In this document: positions 25,059-36,900 of the stretch, piece after piece
Layout of the letters: each line of letters opens with the position of its first letter
Numbering within the stretch: the stretch's first letter is position 1
NCBI GenBank assembly: GCA_014621425.1
Contig: JAANBB010000076.1
Coordinates: 1-64,000 of the forward strand
DNA length: 64,000 bases
Direction: 5' to 3'
Source of the DNA: Cylindrodendrum hubeiense
Taxonomy: Eukaryota; Ascomycota; Sordariomycetes; Hypocreales; Nectriaceae
The notes under the pieces: generated by a model
The model's input: only the letters and a program-made list of their open reading frames with translations
Told to the model about the DNA's origin: nothing
Databases searched by the model: none
Made by a program: the position numbers and the translations under genes

Positions 25059-26381
25059 TCACTCCTGGCCCTGAACCCGGCGCGTCCAGTCATCATTCAC
25101 GCGCATCCCGTCCACAACAACAATCCCTCGGCCTCGACCAACCCGCTCTGTTCGCTGCCACCATACTTCGGTCTTAGTTGCTCTCTCAGCTTCCGACTCA
25201 CTATCCGCAAGACCTCCAGAGCCGCCGTCAGCTCCGACGACGAGGATGACGTCATGGCGAAGCCACGTCTGGAGGTTCGTGATGATGCTACCGTCCTCAC
25301 CAGAAAGCGATTCCTGAAGGTAGATCACCTCGGGATGGAGATGGCGAAGGATATGCACGTGGCCGTTGGGAGTAGTGAAGGGGAGGACCATGGTCTCCTT
25401 CTCAACAAGTCCCAGGGCCTCGGAGTACACAGAGTCGAACGCGGGGCTCGAGGAAGCGCTGAAGAATGTAAGTAAATATGCTAGCACGCAGGGTCAGGGA
25501 TGCTTACAGTGGGTTCTTGGACTCCTCGCCGGGTGTAACTTGATCGTGACCAATGTTAGAAAATGAAGAGCTCAGCGAAGGAGGCGGAAGGTTACTCGTA
25601 GCAGTATCCATTGTCGTATCCTTCAAACCTGGAGCGTAAATCAAAACAAACAACTTGATCTGGGAGAAATCATTGTGCCGGGGGATGTGCGACAGAATAG
25701 ACTACATCGTCATGTCAGTAAAGAGCCCAAGTGGTTTATATCAGCCGTACTTACCGCGTGCTCGTGGAATCCATCCTCATCCTCAAAAGAAGATTGGGCA
25801 TCAGCAGATACGACAATGGCAACAGTCTTGCGTTTCTTGCCGCCGCTAATGGCAGACGGGGATGCGGGCGTGGGCGGCTCTCGCTCCTGTTCCTCTTTCG
25901 CATCTGCCTCCTCAGACCAAGGGTTGCTCTCGCCACTGTAGGGGCTCTTGTCCTCTTCGCGAATTGAAGCCAGGGCCTTGCCCATAGCTGCGCTAGCTGC
26001 TGCGACACCTGCGGCAACCGTCTTGCCTGTCGAGTCAAAGAACTGCTGCGGGCTAGGGGTTCGTCGCAATGCGCCTCGGAGGCCCCATCCGGTTCCGACA
26101 ACCTCCCCTTCTCCTGGCGCTATCCCTTGGCTTTGTTCATCCGGTCGCGGTGGTTTCTCGGGCCCAATGTCTCTCGAACCACGAGCTTGATGATCTCCTC
26201 CGTACTCCACGTTGTCGTAGTCGAGGCCTGACACATGTTCGGCTTCCTCATCCTCATCCTTTCGTTGACTCCAAACCCAAGCTGCGACACCCACGGTCGC
26301 AACCGTGAGAGTTACAGCAAGCGGAACCCAGTGGCTCCAGACTCCTCGTCGCGAACGCGACGATCCGTGATCGGGCGACAT
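25059..26381 (-). CDS. Peroxin-22-like membrane-anchored protein
   Basis: Three exons, 26381-25755, 25701-25508 and 25458-25059, give 406 residues with in-phase GT-AG introns of 53 and 49 nt. Residues about 17-37 (HWVPLAVTLTVATVGVAAWVW) form one membrane helix next to an Arg/Ser-rich N terminus. This is followed by an acidic disordered stretch. A C-terminal alpha/beta domain contains KTVAIVVSAD, IKLFVLIYAP, GHVHILRHLHPEVIYLQES and DVILVVGADGG. This architecture fits the fungal Pex22 group, which anchors the ubiquitin-conjugating enzyme Pex4 at peroxisomes to recycle the import receptor. The assignment rests on architecture and remembered family likeness, so the function is inferred. Confidence 0.75.
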
Positions 26382-27021
26382 TTACGCAACGCGCTGTCGC
26401 ATCGCTATGTGGAGGGGATGGCGCCGGCGGCAGCGGGCGGCGATGGGCGGAATGGCCTCGTCGAGTCGTCGAAGTGATGAGCGGCGATTGTATCTTTAAT
26501 TGCGCCTAGATTTTTGAAACAGGCTGCGTCGCTCTGCTGAGAAGATGATCCTGCGGCTGGATTCGGCTCGTCGTTGAGTCGCGGTGGCTGGTATCACCAA
26601 CATCAACAACAAGGTGGAGCTGAGGTATCACCCCCCAGCAACCCAGTCAGCACCCGAGGTCCGATGTCAGCTCAGGGGCTGATTGGCATGGCGGGTGGAG
26701 CATAGAATATCCGTGCCGAGGTGGATACTCGTGGGGTGCACGTGAATGGCGAATTGGAATGAAACCTCCTGTGGCTGGTGACCAGCATCAGCCACATGTG
26801 GGACATCTTCTTTTCTGATGTCTTGGCAGACGTTTTGTGGTGACTCTTCGCATCAAGTCTATGAAAACGACTCAACGACTGCTTGCGAACCCTGCATCCA
26901 AGCCCCAGCTGTTCAACTCAACCGCTGGGTTATTTGCGCTTGTTCTTGAGGACTAAAAGGGGCTCTTACCCCACGGGGGCTCATCTACATCACATCCACG
27001 ATCTCAGTTTCACTCATCGCC
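26382..27021. other. Divergent promoter of the Pex22-like and eIF2B-gamma genes
   Basis: About 640 bases separating two divergently transcribed start codons. No gene was seen; it must carry both promoters. Confidence 0.55.
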
Positions 27022-28936
27022 ATGCCCCACGCTGTGTCGATGCCCTCAACCGGGCTTCAAGCCCTCATCCTTTGCGGGCCGGGCTCGTCCTTCCCGACAT
27101 TCACATCCAATCCCGATGAGAACCCCAAGGCACTCTTACCGATTGCCAATAGACCCATGGTCTGGTATCCCATCGACTTCTGCTACCGTATGGGAGTTAC
27201 GAGTGAGTCAACCCCGCGAATACCCTAGACCTGGTCTTGAGTTGCGGTATCCACGATTCGCACCACTGCCATCGCTGCCACCTCACCTCTATTTACAGAT
27301 GGTCATTCTTTCTCGGCAGTCTAGTTGCAGACTCAGAGTGATATATCTATTCAGAAGCTAACCACTGGCAGGCATCACCCTAATTTGCCCCCCGACAGCT
27401 TCAGCAGCCATCAAAACTGCACTAAACACCAACCCTTTCTTGACTGGACTTCCTTTACCGCGGCCTGATATCCTAGCGCCCGCGGACCTTGACCAGAATA
27501 CAGGCACTGCTGATATTCTGCGGTTACCAGAGGTCAGAGACCTCGTTGTGGGTGATTTTATCGTTCTCCCATGCGATTTAGTCTGTGAACTTGGGGGAGA
27601 GAAGCTTCTGCAGTCTTGGATGGTCAAGTCGGCCAGTCTTACGGACCTGTTGGGCACTGCAAGACTGTCCAATGGACACCGATCCCTCCATAGTGGAGGA
27701 CTTGGAGTGTGGTATAACTCAAAAGCGACTACACCTGTCAAGAAAGAGAACACCGACTTTATTGCAACAACACCCTTGCCTTCATCCCGCGTCACTCCTC
27801 CGAAGGGTTCCCTCTTCCAGAATCTCTCCAAGGTAGTCTACTCCATGCCCACAGACTCCCTGAACGACCTCACGGAGGAGAAGAAAGGTCTCCCGCTCCG
27901 GCACGGTCTCCTAAGAGCACACTCCCGCATTCGAATGTTCACCAACCACCGGGACGCACATATCTACATTTTCCCTCGCTGGGTTTTGGATTTTGTCAAG
28001 GAGAATGATCGCCTCGAAAGCATTGGCGAGGACGTGATCGGCTGGTGGGCGAAGGCTGGTTGGCAGTCGGGCCTGGCTGAGAAGCTTCACATGCGAGCAG
28101 TCTGTGGACATGGCCGGGTGGAAGATGACACAGAAACTCCTCTTGACGGAACCGCATCGCCTGGAGAACCCAGTACGGGGGTTCTGTCAACCTCCTCAGA
28201 ACAGGCTTTGTCCGGCGCCGGTGTGAACGAGAGCACCGAGTCGAACGGGTCAGAGGAAAATAAGTCTTCGCCAACAAAATCTTCCCAGTTTGAGGTGCCG
28301 CCAATCATTGCCTATATCCATTCCGGTGAAGCTACGGCACCACTCATTCGCCGTGTGGATACGGCACAGCTGTTGCTTGCTATCTCACTTCAGCTGGCTA
28401 AACTACCGGCTCTTGAAGAAACTGGTAGCGAGGGAGCATCACCTTTCGCTCATGCAAGGAAGGTTGCTTATCCGGAGGGAGTGAAGCCTCGTACTACCAT
28501 CACTAAGCAGGATAGTCTCATTGCCGAGAACGTTACGGTTGAAGAGAAGACATCCATCAAGGAATGCGTTGTGGGGGCCAACTCTCAGATCAACGAAGGT
28601 GCCAAATTGTCGCAGTGCTTGTTGATGGAAGGCGTCACTATTGGCAAGGGTTGCAAGCTTACACGTTGCATTCTGGGAAAGAGATGCGTTATCGGCGATA
28701 ACTCTGTGTTGACCGACTGTGAGGTGCAAGAGAATCTCCTTGTCGAGGCCCGAAGTAAGTACTATCCTCCGGTTACTTGACTGTGCATCTTACTAATCGC
28801 CTATTTTTCCCCAGCCGAGGATAAGGATAATAAACTCATGAGCTCTGAAGGTTTGGAGGCTACGGAGGCGGAGATGGATGAGGTGCTCCAGGACTTGGAC
28901 AACGAAGCAGCGACGGAGGAGGCGGTCATGGATTAA
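27022..28936 (+). CDS. gcd1: Translation initiation factor eIF2B subunit gamma
   Basis: Part of the guanine-nucleotide exchange factor that recycles eIF2 during translation initiation, and a target of general amino-acid control. Three exons, 27022-27202, 27372-28754 and 28815-28936, give 561 residues. The N-terminal nucleotidyltransferase-like domain starts with LQALILCGPG and contains NPKALLPIANRPMVWYPIDF. It is followed by ADILRLPE and the sugar-pyrophosphorylase-like core DFIVLPCDLVCE. After a Ser/Glu-rich insert (about residues 300-340) comes a left-handed beta-helix of hexapeptide repeats (for example VTIGKGCKL, CVIGDNSVL). The tail is acidic. The first intron (169 nt) contains no obvious further exon. 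Confidence 0.93.
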
Positions 28937-30012
28937 AGTCGGACCTTGAAAGTAGAGCATTGGCCAATCGTGCTAGTTGTCTCCGAAATCACCCCAAGAA
29001 CGTTGCAGTCTTCTCATTGCCTGGACTCCGATGGCAGCTGTCGGGTTAAGCCGATGCGGGCAACTTGTGGCTGTGATCTGGCGTTGTATCTCGTCGACAG
29101 CCTATCACCTTACACCACATTCTCGCCTTGTGCAGGGATCTCAGTGCAACAAGAATGGGAGAGTGAGAGAGCGGGAAAGTGGGAGAGCGGGAGAGTGAGT
29201 GATTGACCAGCGCCCGAGTTGACCAACAGCCAGAAGCTGAGAAGCCAATGCATGTGCACGCGTTGAGTAACACACCATTCTGTACGCTAGCCCAATATTC
29301 CATCCCGGATATGTAACTCGGCTCTTTGACCCCCTTGGACATCTGGACTGGGCATTGACCACGTAGTCGGTGGATCATTCCGAATCGCGAGCTAGGCACG
29401 CCCTGTGAACACTTTGTGCGACTCGAGGTGACATAGGTGGCTATTTCAGGAGTTAACAGGATCGACATAGTATGGGGGGGAGGGATCCTACGAGATGCGG
29501 GTAATGTCATCTTGTTCGAGGTTGCAGTACAGCAGTTGACAGCGACCCCCCTGCTCTCATGGACAAGCGCTGATGGCCCGGACCTCGTTCGGGTTTCCTC
29601 TTCAATGGGACATTGGGAGAGCACAAATCAGGGCGATATTTCACATCAAACAATGCAGACATAAGCATTAGGTTAATTCATTTGCTAACTCTTTCTGCAT
29701 TGACACATCCATGGTGGCTTGTCCGAGGCCACCGAAGCCAAAGTGGAGTCAGAATGCTCAAAGCCCTATGAAAGCATGGCGGAATTTCCCCCAATGGTGG
29801 CGGTCCTAATACTCCCGTCTACGCACATAATCTCATCCGGGCCTTTTACGGGATGCGCGTGCAAACCCGATGTAGCAGCCGAGTGTGCCTCGTCAGAGTG
29901 AGGGGGAGCCACCATCTTCAAGGGTTCGCACCCCAAATCTCGACATGCCCTGCGGCTTCAGACCAGTCAGCAGGGATCAAACCCAAGATAAAGGGGATTT
30001 TACTTACACCGG

Positions 30013-30207
30013 TCAGTGCTGTGGCTTTGGCAGGTGAGGGTCGACGAGTCTGTGGCTTTCGATCATGCACGTTTCCGATCTGTCTGCTCGATCGGGGGAT
30101 ATCCTGTGCTTCTTGACCGGGCAGTCGGGGCCGCGATCGCAATCAGTGACGAATTCTTGGTGGTCTGTCCTTCGACAGGAAAAGGTGACTCTCCAGATGG
30201 TGCACAT
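30013..30207 (-). CDS. Candidate small cysteine-rich protein
   Basis: A 64-residue frame starts at an ATG in the context ctacagaATG and begins MCTIWRVTFSC, continuing through FVTDCDRGPDCPVKKH. Small fungal proteins starting Met-Cys with spaced C/H pairs are common and usually uncharacterised. Four cysteines in the first 30 residues could bind a metal. There is no supporting neighbour, and the frame is short enough to be chance. Confidence 0.3.
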   Translation of the reverse strand: MCTIWRVTFSCRRTDHQEFVTDCDRGPDCPVKKHRISPDRADRSETCMIESHRLVDPHLPKPQH

Positions 30208-30814
30208 TCTGTAGGTGGACGCCCGAAACGACGTGAGAATGGCAGGGCTGCAGAGAAAGCAAGTGGTGTTTTGGGGGCCGTTGAACCTCATCTTGTACTT
30301 GTTCGTTTTCTGGACCCTCCGCCATCATACTGGGCCATGCCAATCATAGAGACGTGCATCGACATGAAGGCTTACGCCATCTCCGTACCTTGTGTAGCTG
30401 AAGTTTGAGAGTTATCAACTCGGGATCCTGGGCGAGCTGAGGGGGCTTCTCGCCTCAGAAAGAGGGGGTTGTGGATGAGATTCGTCAACGCCTGCGTTCG
30501 CATCGCAGGTCCTCATGCAGGTTGCCTCGATGTTTTTTCTCGACGGGGAAGTGGGCGTGTTTCCGCAAAATGGCTTGTCCCTGATTCCTTGTAGAGGCAA
30601 CTACCCTACTCCGAATGCGATGTATGGCTGGCGATGGTACATTGTGTGAGCAACCCTATCCACACATGGGTGGCATGCTACGTCACAAGTCTACTGAAAC
30701 CTCACAAAAGACTGGAGATATGGAAGAATGGCCTGACTAAACCCCGTCATTTTTATGATTGGATACATGCATCGCGATGGAATGGAATACGGGCGATGGA
30801 GGCTTCCATCGAAG

Positions 30815-31015
30815 CTACCCTACACCTGTCGCGGACTTGACGACCCGATATTTGACCATGAGCACGTCTCCATTGAGGGCTAGGGCATTGTCATTCTCTG
30901 TAAGCATTGTAAAAACGTGTACGGCAAATGTATCCGGAGCTAGGCCGTCGTGTCTCCAGAGAGGCTCAACTGATTTGCCCGGGTAGCCGTGTAAATGCAC
31001 AATGACATTGCCCAT
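30815..31015 (-). CDS. Candidate short protein or gene fragment
   Basis: A 66-residue frame starts at 31015 and contains VIVHLHGYPGKSVEPLW and DTFAVHVFTM, with an alternating hydrophobic pattern like a beta-sandwich protein. It is preceded by an in-frame stop nine bases upstream. It may be an isolated fragment of a larger decayed gene. The family was not recognised. Confidence 0.25.
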   Translation of the reverse strand: MGNVIVHLHGYPGKSVEPLWRHDGLAPDTFAVHVFTMLTENDNALALNGDVLMVKYRVVKSATGVG

Positions 31016-33562
31016 CAGCCCTCACCACTGTGACCGCCTATGCTGCAGAACCAGGGGTCACCAGAGATGCGCCCGGCAAATCAAGGTGACAGGTCACTCG
31101 ATTTGAGTTACTGGAATGGCTTCCTCCAAACCTTGGCTCAGATCGGGAGGCAGCGACTCATATCGCCCGCAGGCGCGGGTGGCGAGAGCGAGAGGTGATG
31201 TTCTCCGCTGTGTCCATTTCAAGCATTCCGCGCTGCTGATGGTGCATGAAAAGTGGCATATGGAATCGGGGGGCCTAGACGAAGTCCGAGCCCAGTTTCT
31301 TAGCATATGTATTTTCCCCTCCGACCACCAATCCCCAGGTATGCGCGGGTTTTATGCGAGGTCGGGTGATTCAAGCCAAACCCCATCGAATACAGTGTAA
31401 CTGTGGTTCGTTCGTTCATCATGTGTTTGTAAGCCGCGGAAATCTCCGGAGTTTACGCACAGCTGTGGTGAGAAGACCACTTGGTTACGCACAGGAGTGT
31501 CATGTGTCATGGGATGGCCCAAGGGAAAGGGAAGCAATCCGTCATATATCAAAATGTTGGCGCTGCAAGCCTACGACGATGGTTGCATTGAGTGAGCGGG
31601 CGGAATGGACCAGGCCACGTCGAAGTGGGAACGGGCGGAAGGACAATCCTGGAGAACGCGACTGGACTGGTGGGACCACTGTAGTGTCAACTGTATTCTA
31701 CTTGAGGCCAACGCTACAGTAGCTTGGCAAGTTGTTGATACGTACGCATCAGGCACAGTGGCATCGAGGGTGGGATGTAGTGCGATGAATCTGGACGAAA
31801 GGGACGAGAGAGGGAGCGAGACAGGGGATAGGGGATAGGGGCGGGAAGAGGCAACCTCAGGGAGCAACTGTGAGGGAGAGCGAGATGGTGAAAAGGAGTG
31901 ACTGAGAGGAATCCCGAAGCAATAGTTCTTGATCAGGAACTTCCCGTGTTGAGGAACTAGCCAGGGATACAATATACTACCTAGAAAAGATAGTTTGTGC
32001 TCAGAGGGGGCCTGGGGGTATTCAGAAAGAGATTAAGCATACTAATTTATGGCGGTGCCCTGAAGAAAGTCTACAGAGGCGTCACGCCTGTTGGTCTCGC
32101 TGGACCATGAGCGACAAGGAGGCCGTTCAGTGGGATGGACCCGCGACGTCTGGGACTGTGAGCAAACCCCTGTCCATCAGACAGCGCTAGCGTGGAGTGT
32201 TGGGTGGGTGGGAAGAAGCAAATCTGGGCGTGGATGGCGCGCGCAGCTGGACACATCTGTCTGATTAGGTCCTCAACTCGGGATGGAGAGTTGCTAGTGG
32301 GATGTGACTGATCACCTTGGAGAGCCGACCACCCTCAAGGCCAAGACTTGTTTCGGCAAGCTGATAGCCCGACGACTCATCACTCTGGAGATGGAAGAGG
32401 GGCGGAGGGAGAGCCCATGGAGGGCGACGCGGGGTGAGACTCGGCAGAGAAGGCAGATCTATCACGACATTGTAGGGCGAAGAAGCAAGACTCGAGTGAA
32501 GACGATCAGAAGATGGGCCGTTGACCCGTGGCACACGAGACATTGTTGTACAGAGTTGCCCTCGGAAACTGCCCTGACCCTCTGCGCAGCTCTGCGCAGC
32601 CGGCGGCCTCGGCTGCCTGTGAACTGGCATCCGCCGGACGGAGGAGAATAACTGGGGCTCTCCACGGGGATGACGGAGGTCCCAGGGCCGTGACCAGTGG
32701 CGACCAGTGGGGGACGGAGAATTCTCGGTGGCCAGTAGACTAAAACGGGAAACCCTCTGATAAAGTTGCGAGGATCCGCTGGATGGCTTGGGAGGCCAAG
32801 GCCAACAGCTACATGTTACGAGGTTATAGGCATGTGAGGGCAGGCGGGAAGTGGACTGGTGGATGCGAGAATAGTGGCCTGCCAAGAGGCTCCGACGGAT
32901 AGCGGATCGGATGGCGGACTGCGAATGGCGCATCATTAAGACCAGCAGTGGCGGCGGGTTGAGATGTACATGGAACTGCAGCGGGCTGGACGTGGACTGT
33001 GCTGTGCAGTGCGGTGTTATGTACGGTATCACTAGCATCGTGATCTACGTGCGTTGGTGGGGTTGGACATGCTGTGGTGGATCGCACTCTCGGTAACCTT
33101 AGGTCGCCGACTCCTGCTCCATTCAGGAATCATGAATCACACTGCCTGCGGTGAGGAACTAATGCCTCTTTCAACCTAGCAGGACACAGCACATGATATG
33201 TGTGATAGACTGATAGTACGGCGTACGGAGCTCCGTATGGAGCACGCACCTAGTGCCCAGAGCCCAGAGCCCAGAGCATCCACAGGGGCCGCCCCGACCG
33301 AGCAAACACAGTGTGTAGAGGTTACACGGTGGGCGAGATCTTGTTGTTGTCTTGTTCCATCTCATGTCTCATCAAAGGGGCGTGCAGGCCGCGCAGAACA
33401 TGACAGGGAGATCCGATCCTGGACCTGGTGGTGTGTGCGCGCACTCCAGCAACTCCAGCGACTCCACACCCCGTGTCTCCGCCCGTGGGCACGGTCCACA
33501 GACCCCAGATCGCCCGGGACTGGCGTTCTTTGTCACGGTCACGACTCCGACGAGGGGAGGCC

Positions 33563-33597
33563 GTCTCACGACTCACGACTCACGACTCACGACTCGC
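33563..33597 (+). repeat. Short tandem repeat of ctcacga units
   Basis: Four consecutive units of about 8 bases (actcacg type) in the long interval upstream of the BrlA-like gene. No function is evident. Confidence 0.7.
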
Positions 33598-36284
33598 AAG
33601 AGCCCTGTCTAATTGCTGCCGCGTCTATTGACGTAGAGACTCGCGCTAGCGTTCCCCAAAGAAGCGGCCTACGCGCAGCGCTTTCGTGGAAGCCGTTTGA
33701 TTGCTCTTGTCGTGAGCGTGTTAAAGGGAAGCTCGCGATGGATCACGGATACAGGGAAGATGGGACATGGGTGATGAGAAGCGGCCGTCATTGGCTCAGC
33801 GCCCATCCTACGCCCATGCTGCGCCCACACAACGCCCATCGAGAGTACGACGCTGAGGCTCATCTCCAGGGCTCCGGTCGAGATCTTCGATCTTCGACCC
33901 GCGCAGATGCCCCGATGGCATCAAGCCACTGCATTGACGACTGGGTTCTGGCGCGCCAGGTCTTGCCAAGCTTCACCTCGTCCTGCCTCATCATGCATTG
34001 CCTGCCACCTACCTTCGGCCTCGCCTATTCAATGGAGTGGTCTGGTCGCGCCTTTGCCATGGAACAGGAACGGCGCTGGGGCGGTCTGGACTGCGGAGGC
34101 AGAGAGAGAGAGACAACCCACAGACGCTGGCACAGGCACAGACGGTCCCAGCCCATCCTAGCTCTCACTATCCCGACCGACCAGCGCTAGGCCTCAGCTC
34201 CGAGAGACGACGACGACGTGATACCTGCTTACTCCATACTCGAGAGCTGCTAACTTGTTGTGCCGTTGTGCACACCAGCCAGCTGAGCAAGCCTGGCGCA
34301 GGCGCATCCAGGTCCACCCCAGACCCGATACTGGCACGGACCGTGACAGCAGAGTGACAGATCCGACACACAAGTTACTCTGTACACGGACCAGGTGTTG
34401 AGGCTAGCCGAGGACGATCCCGTGCGTAGGTACCTTGGCAAGGCTCTAATAAGTTCTCTAATAAACCAGGCTTACAACTGCTGCAAGTCAATAGGACGGG
34501 GCAGTGTATTGCCCGGTGCCGGAGGCATTGTTCCTGGTGGTTGCTCTCCACATCCCGCACCCCGGTATACCCGGCCCCATCCTGCGCGCGCCTTTTCCTA
34601 GTTTTAGTGAAAGGCAGGCTTGGTACTGTAGCATTGAGATGACCTGTTTAGTGTCATGCCATGGCCGTTGGGGTGCTCGCGCGCAACTCTACTGTAATTC
34701 AACCCGGCCTCTTTTGCTGCATGAAAGGCCGACGGCGCCTATGCCCGCGCGTGCTCTTGCGCCGGACGAGGAATAGACATTTAACCCTGGAGAAACTCAG
34801 TCCGGGGCCGAAACGGCGCGACTGGCCCGTTGAAACTCAGAACCTGGGGAAACACGACGTCGTCCGCCCTTTTCAGATGAATACAGAGTAACAACGTCTT
34901 AGAAGACAACGGCCCTTCCCCATTCAGCTGCAGCGACTGCAAGTCTCGTCCAAACTGGGCTGCCCGAGCAGATCGGTGACGTGGGAAAAATGCACAGTTT
35001 CCTACTTCATAGAGCCGATGCTTGAGAGTCATGGCGGGCCCCCTCTCGTGTTCTCGCGTTGTGTGAGACCTACACGGCGTCCAAAACCTTGTGGTTGCTT
35101 TTCCCACTCAGGGCCAGATTACTGTTGGTGCCCTTTGGCAGGCTCACACAGATCCGCATCTTCGCTGTTGCGAGGGCAAATGCCCTTCACACCAACTCAC
35201 CCAGCCCTTCGCCGGAGTGGGAGGGGAGGAGGCGGAATAGTCTGGCTTCGGGGGGAGGGAGGAGGCGTCACGGTGACATCTCTCCGCGCGCAAGAGGCCG
35301 CGGACAGGCCACAGACCGGCACAGGCAGGCACAACCAAGGCACTGTGATCAGTGATGTCGCCCGCTGTGATGTCGCCCGCGTGATTTTTGCTCGCTGTGA
35401 CGTCGCCGGCTCGCCGGTGGCTCACCAAAACTCGGCACCAAACTCAACCCATCCCACGAGCGCGCACACACACTGGCAAACTCACGCACATACACACAAC
35501 ACTCGGATCCTCTCGGCGAGATAGTTCTGTCTCACCCCCGACGGACCTTTGAGCGGAGATTTGTCCCTGATCCCATTCCAGGCCCTGTCCCATTCCTTGG
35601 GCCCATTGCAGCTGGGGACAAACGCACTAGCAGGGCCCAGGCGATCTGGCGCCCACCCGAAGCCCCATCTCCATGGCGTTCCATGGTTCCCTGGCCGTGG
35701 AGCGAGGGTGTGACGTGAGGCTTGGCTGGCGTGACGCCGGATTTTTCTTCTTTCCTTTCCTGAGGTGTGCAGTGTGAGATGTGAGGTGAGCGGCGCATCA
35801 TGGCTGGCAGACCACCCCTCGGGGTCCCGTTCATGCAGGCACCCGATCTGGCATCTTGCTTTGACGTGGATCATTCACCTGCGTTGGTTCCCTTGTTCAT
35901 CCTCGTCCTCGGTGTGTTTGCACCACGCCCCTCCATTGTCAACTTCGGATCCGCACCAGGGCCGCAGAAGTGGCCGTAAGGCGTGGCGATAAACACCTGG
36001 ATATGGCGCCCCAGATCGCGTCGGATACCACACCCTGGGCTCAGTCCCAGTCCCCAGTCTCAGTCCCCAGTCTCCAGTCCCCAGTCCCATCCGTTCTCCC
36101 CACGGACGGACGCTACCAACGTGCGTGTCCAACGCAGGTGAGCAGGTCTAGCCATAGCTCTTTGTTCCTTTTCCGACTGCACCTAGTCCTAGCGTTGGTC
36201 ACGCTCTAAAGCTGTCCTTCGTGGAGGGCGAGCACCGATGTGTGCGCCTTGGCCCTGCTATCGGCTATCGACTCTCGAATCTTG

Positions 36285-36290
36285 TATAAA
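36285..36290 (+). promoter_or_regulatory. Possible TATA box of the BrlA-like gene
   Basis: TATAAA in cttgtataaact lies about 610 bases upstream of the zinc-finger protein start. If used, it predicts a leader of nearly 600 bases containing three small upstream ORFs. Assignment is by position only. Confidence 0.4.
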
Positions 36291-36392
36291 CTAGCCGTGT
36301 CTTGATCACAACCGACGGGGTCGAGGGGCCAGCGAAACATCCCAGAGACTCCTGATACCTACTAGCTCATCAGAAACACCCATTTTTGCTCC

Positions 36393-36735
36393 ATGCGAGC
36401 CATATTAGTCCACAGGGGAGATTGCGCCTCTCCCGCCTTGCCTGATCTGGCCCCATCGAGATAGCCCATCGAACCCATTCCATTCTCGACCTGGGCTACA
36501 CATCTGTCTCTCGGTCCCTTTCTATTAGCACCACCATACTCGAGATCTGTCGGGGGTGGGTTGATCTGCAGCTTGGATGTCTCAGGCCCGCCGGCATCCT
36601 GCTGCACTGCTCATTCCGTCTCGACGGTATATCTTCAAGGGGCGTCCGTCCTCGTGAATAAAAAGCATTCCCGACAAGAATCCTCAGACCTTTAGGACTC
36701 TCCAAGTACTCGACCTTGCAATGCTTCTTGTTTGA
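36393..36735 (+). promoter_or_regulatory. Three upstream ORFs in the probable leader of the BrlA-like gene
   Basis: ATG-initiated ORFs of 23 codons (36393-36464), 26 codons (36577-36657) and 4 codons (36721-36735) all end before the main start at 36901. Upstream ORFs of this kind lower translation of the main frame. In Aspergillus nidulans a short upstream ORF in the brlA-beta leader is known to repress BrlA synthesis. Whether these ORFs lie in the transcript depends on the real start site. Confidence 0.5.
36476..36671 (+). promoter_or_regulatory. Cluster of CATTCY (AbaA-type) sites
   Basis: CATTCC at 36476-36481, overlapping CATTCT at 36481-36486, and CATTCC at 36612-36617 and 36666-36671. 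Two more lie at 35574-35579 and 35591-35596. CATTCY is the known binding sequence of the TEA-domain conidiation factor AbaA, which feeds back on brlA in Aspergillus. Function is inferred. Confidence 0.4.
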
Positions 36736-36900
36736 CCTTCTTACAACTTTGTGGAACGGATCTTGAGCATTATTACTCTCCTTACTCGAGGGATTCGGAA
36801 ACACAGCATACTCAACAAACAGATTTACTTCCTTACATCTTCAATCACACACTCCCTCTTCTCTCCTAGAACATCACGATATAACATCCCTTCATTCACA

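Larger units (their letters stand above)
28937..36284. other. Very long gene-poor interval upstream of the BrlA-like gene
   Basis: About 7.3 kb. Two longish open frames (32265-33038 minus, 257 codons; 33198-34190 plus, 330 codons) overlap others and look like chance frames in GC-rich sequence. Small candidate frames at 30013-30207 and 30815-31015 are listed separately. Short tandem repeats occur near 33258-33280 (cccagag units), 33563-33597 (ctcacga units) and 36038-36090 (cagtccc units). Confidence 0.5.

Noticed and set aside
32265..33038. 257-codon minus-strand open frame
   Set aside because: Composition (Ser, Pro, Arg, His rich without hydrophobic periodicity) and overlap with other open frames suggest a chance frame in GC-rich DNA; no family was recognised.
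33198..34190. 330-codon plus-strand open frame upstream of the BrlA-like gene
   Set aside because: It crosses tandem repeats, lacks an obvious fold pattern and starts without supporting context; most likely chance.
36751..36900. Upstream extension of the BrlA-like frame
   Set aside because: The frame is open back to a GTG, but there is no in-frame ATG before 36901 and the sequence looks like untranslated leader.
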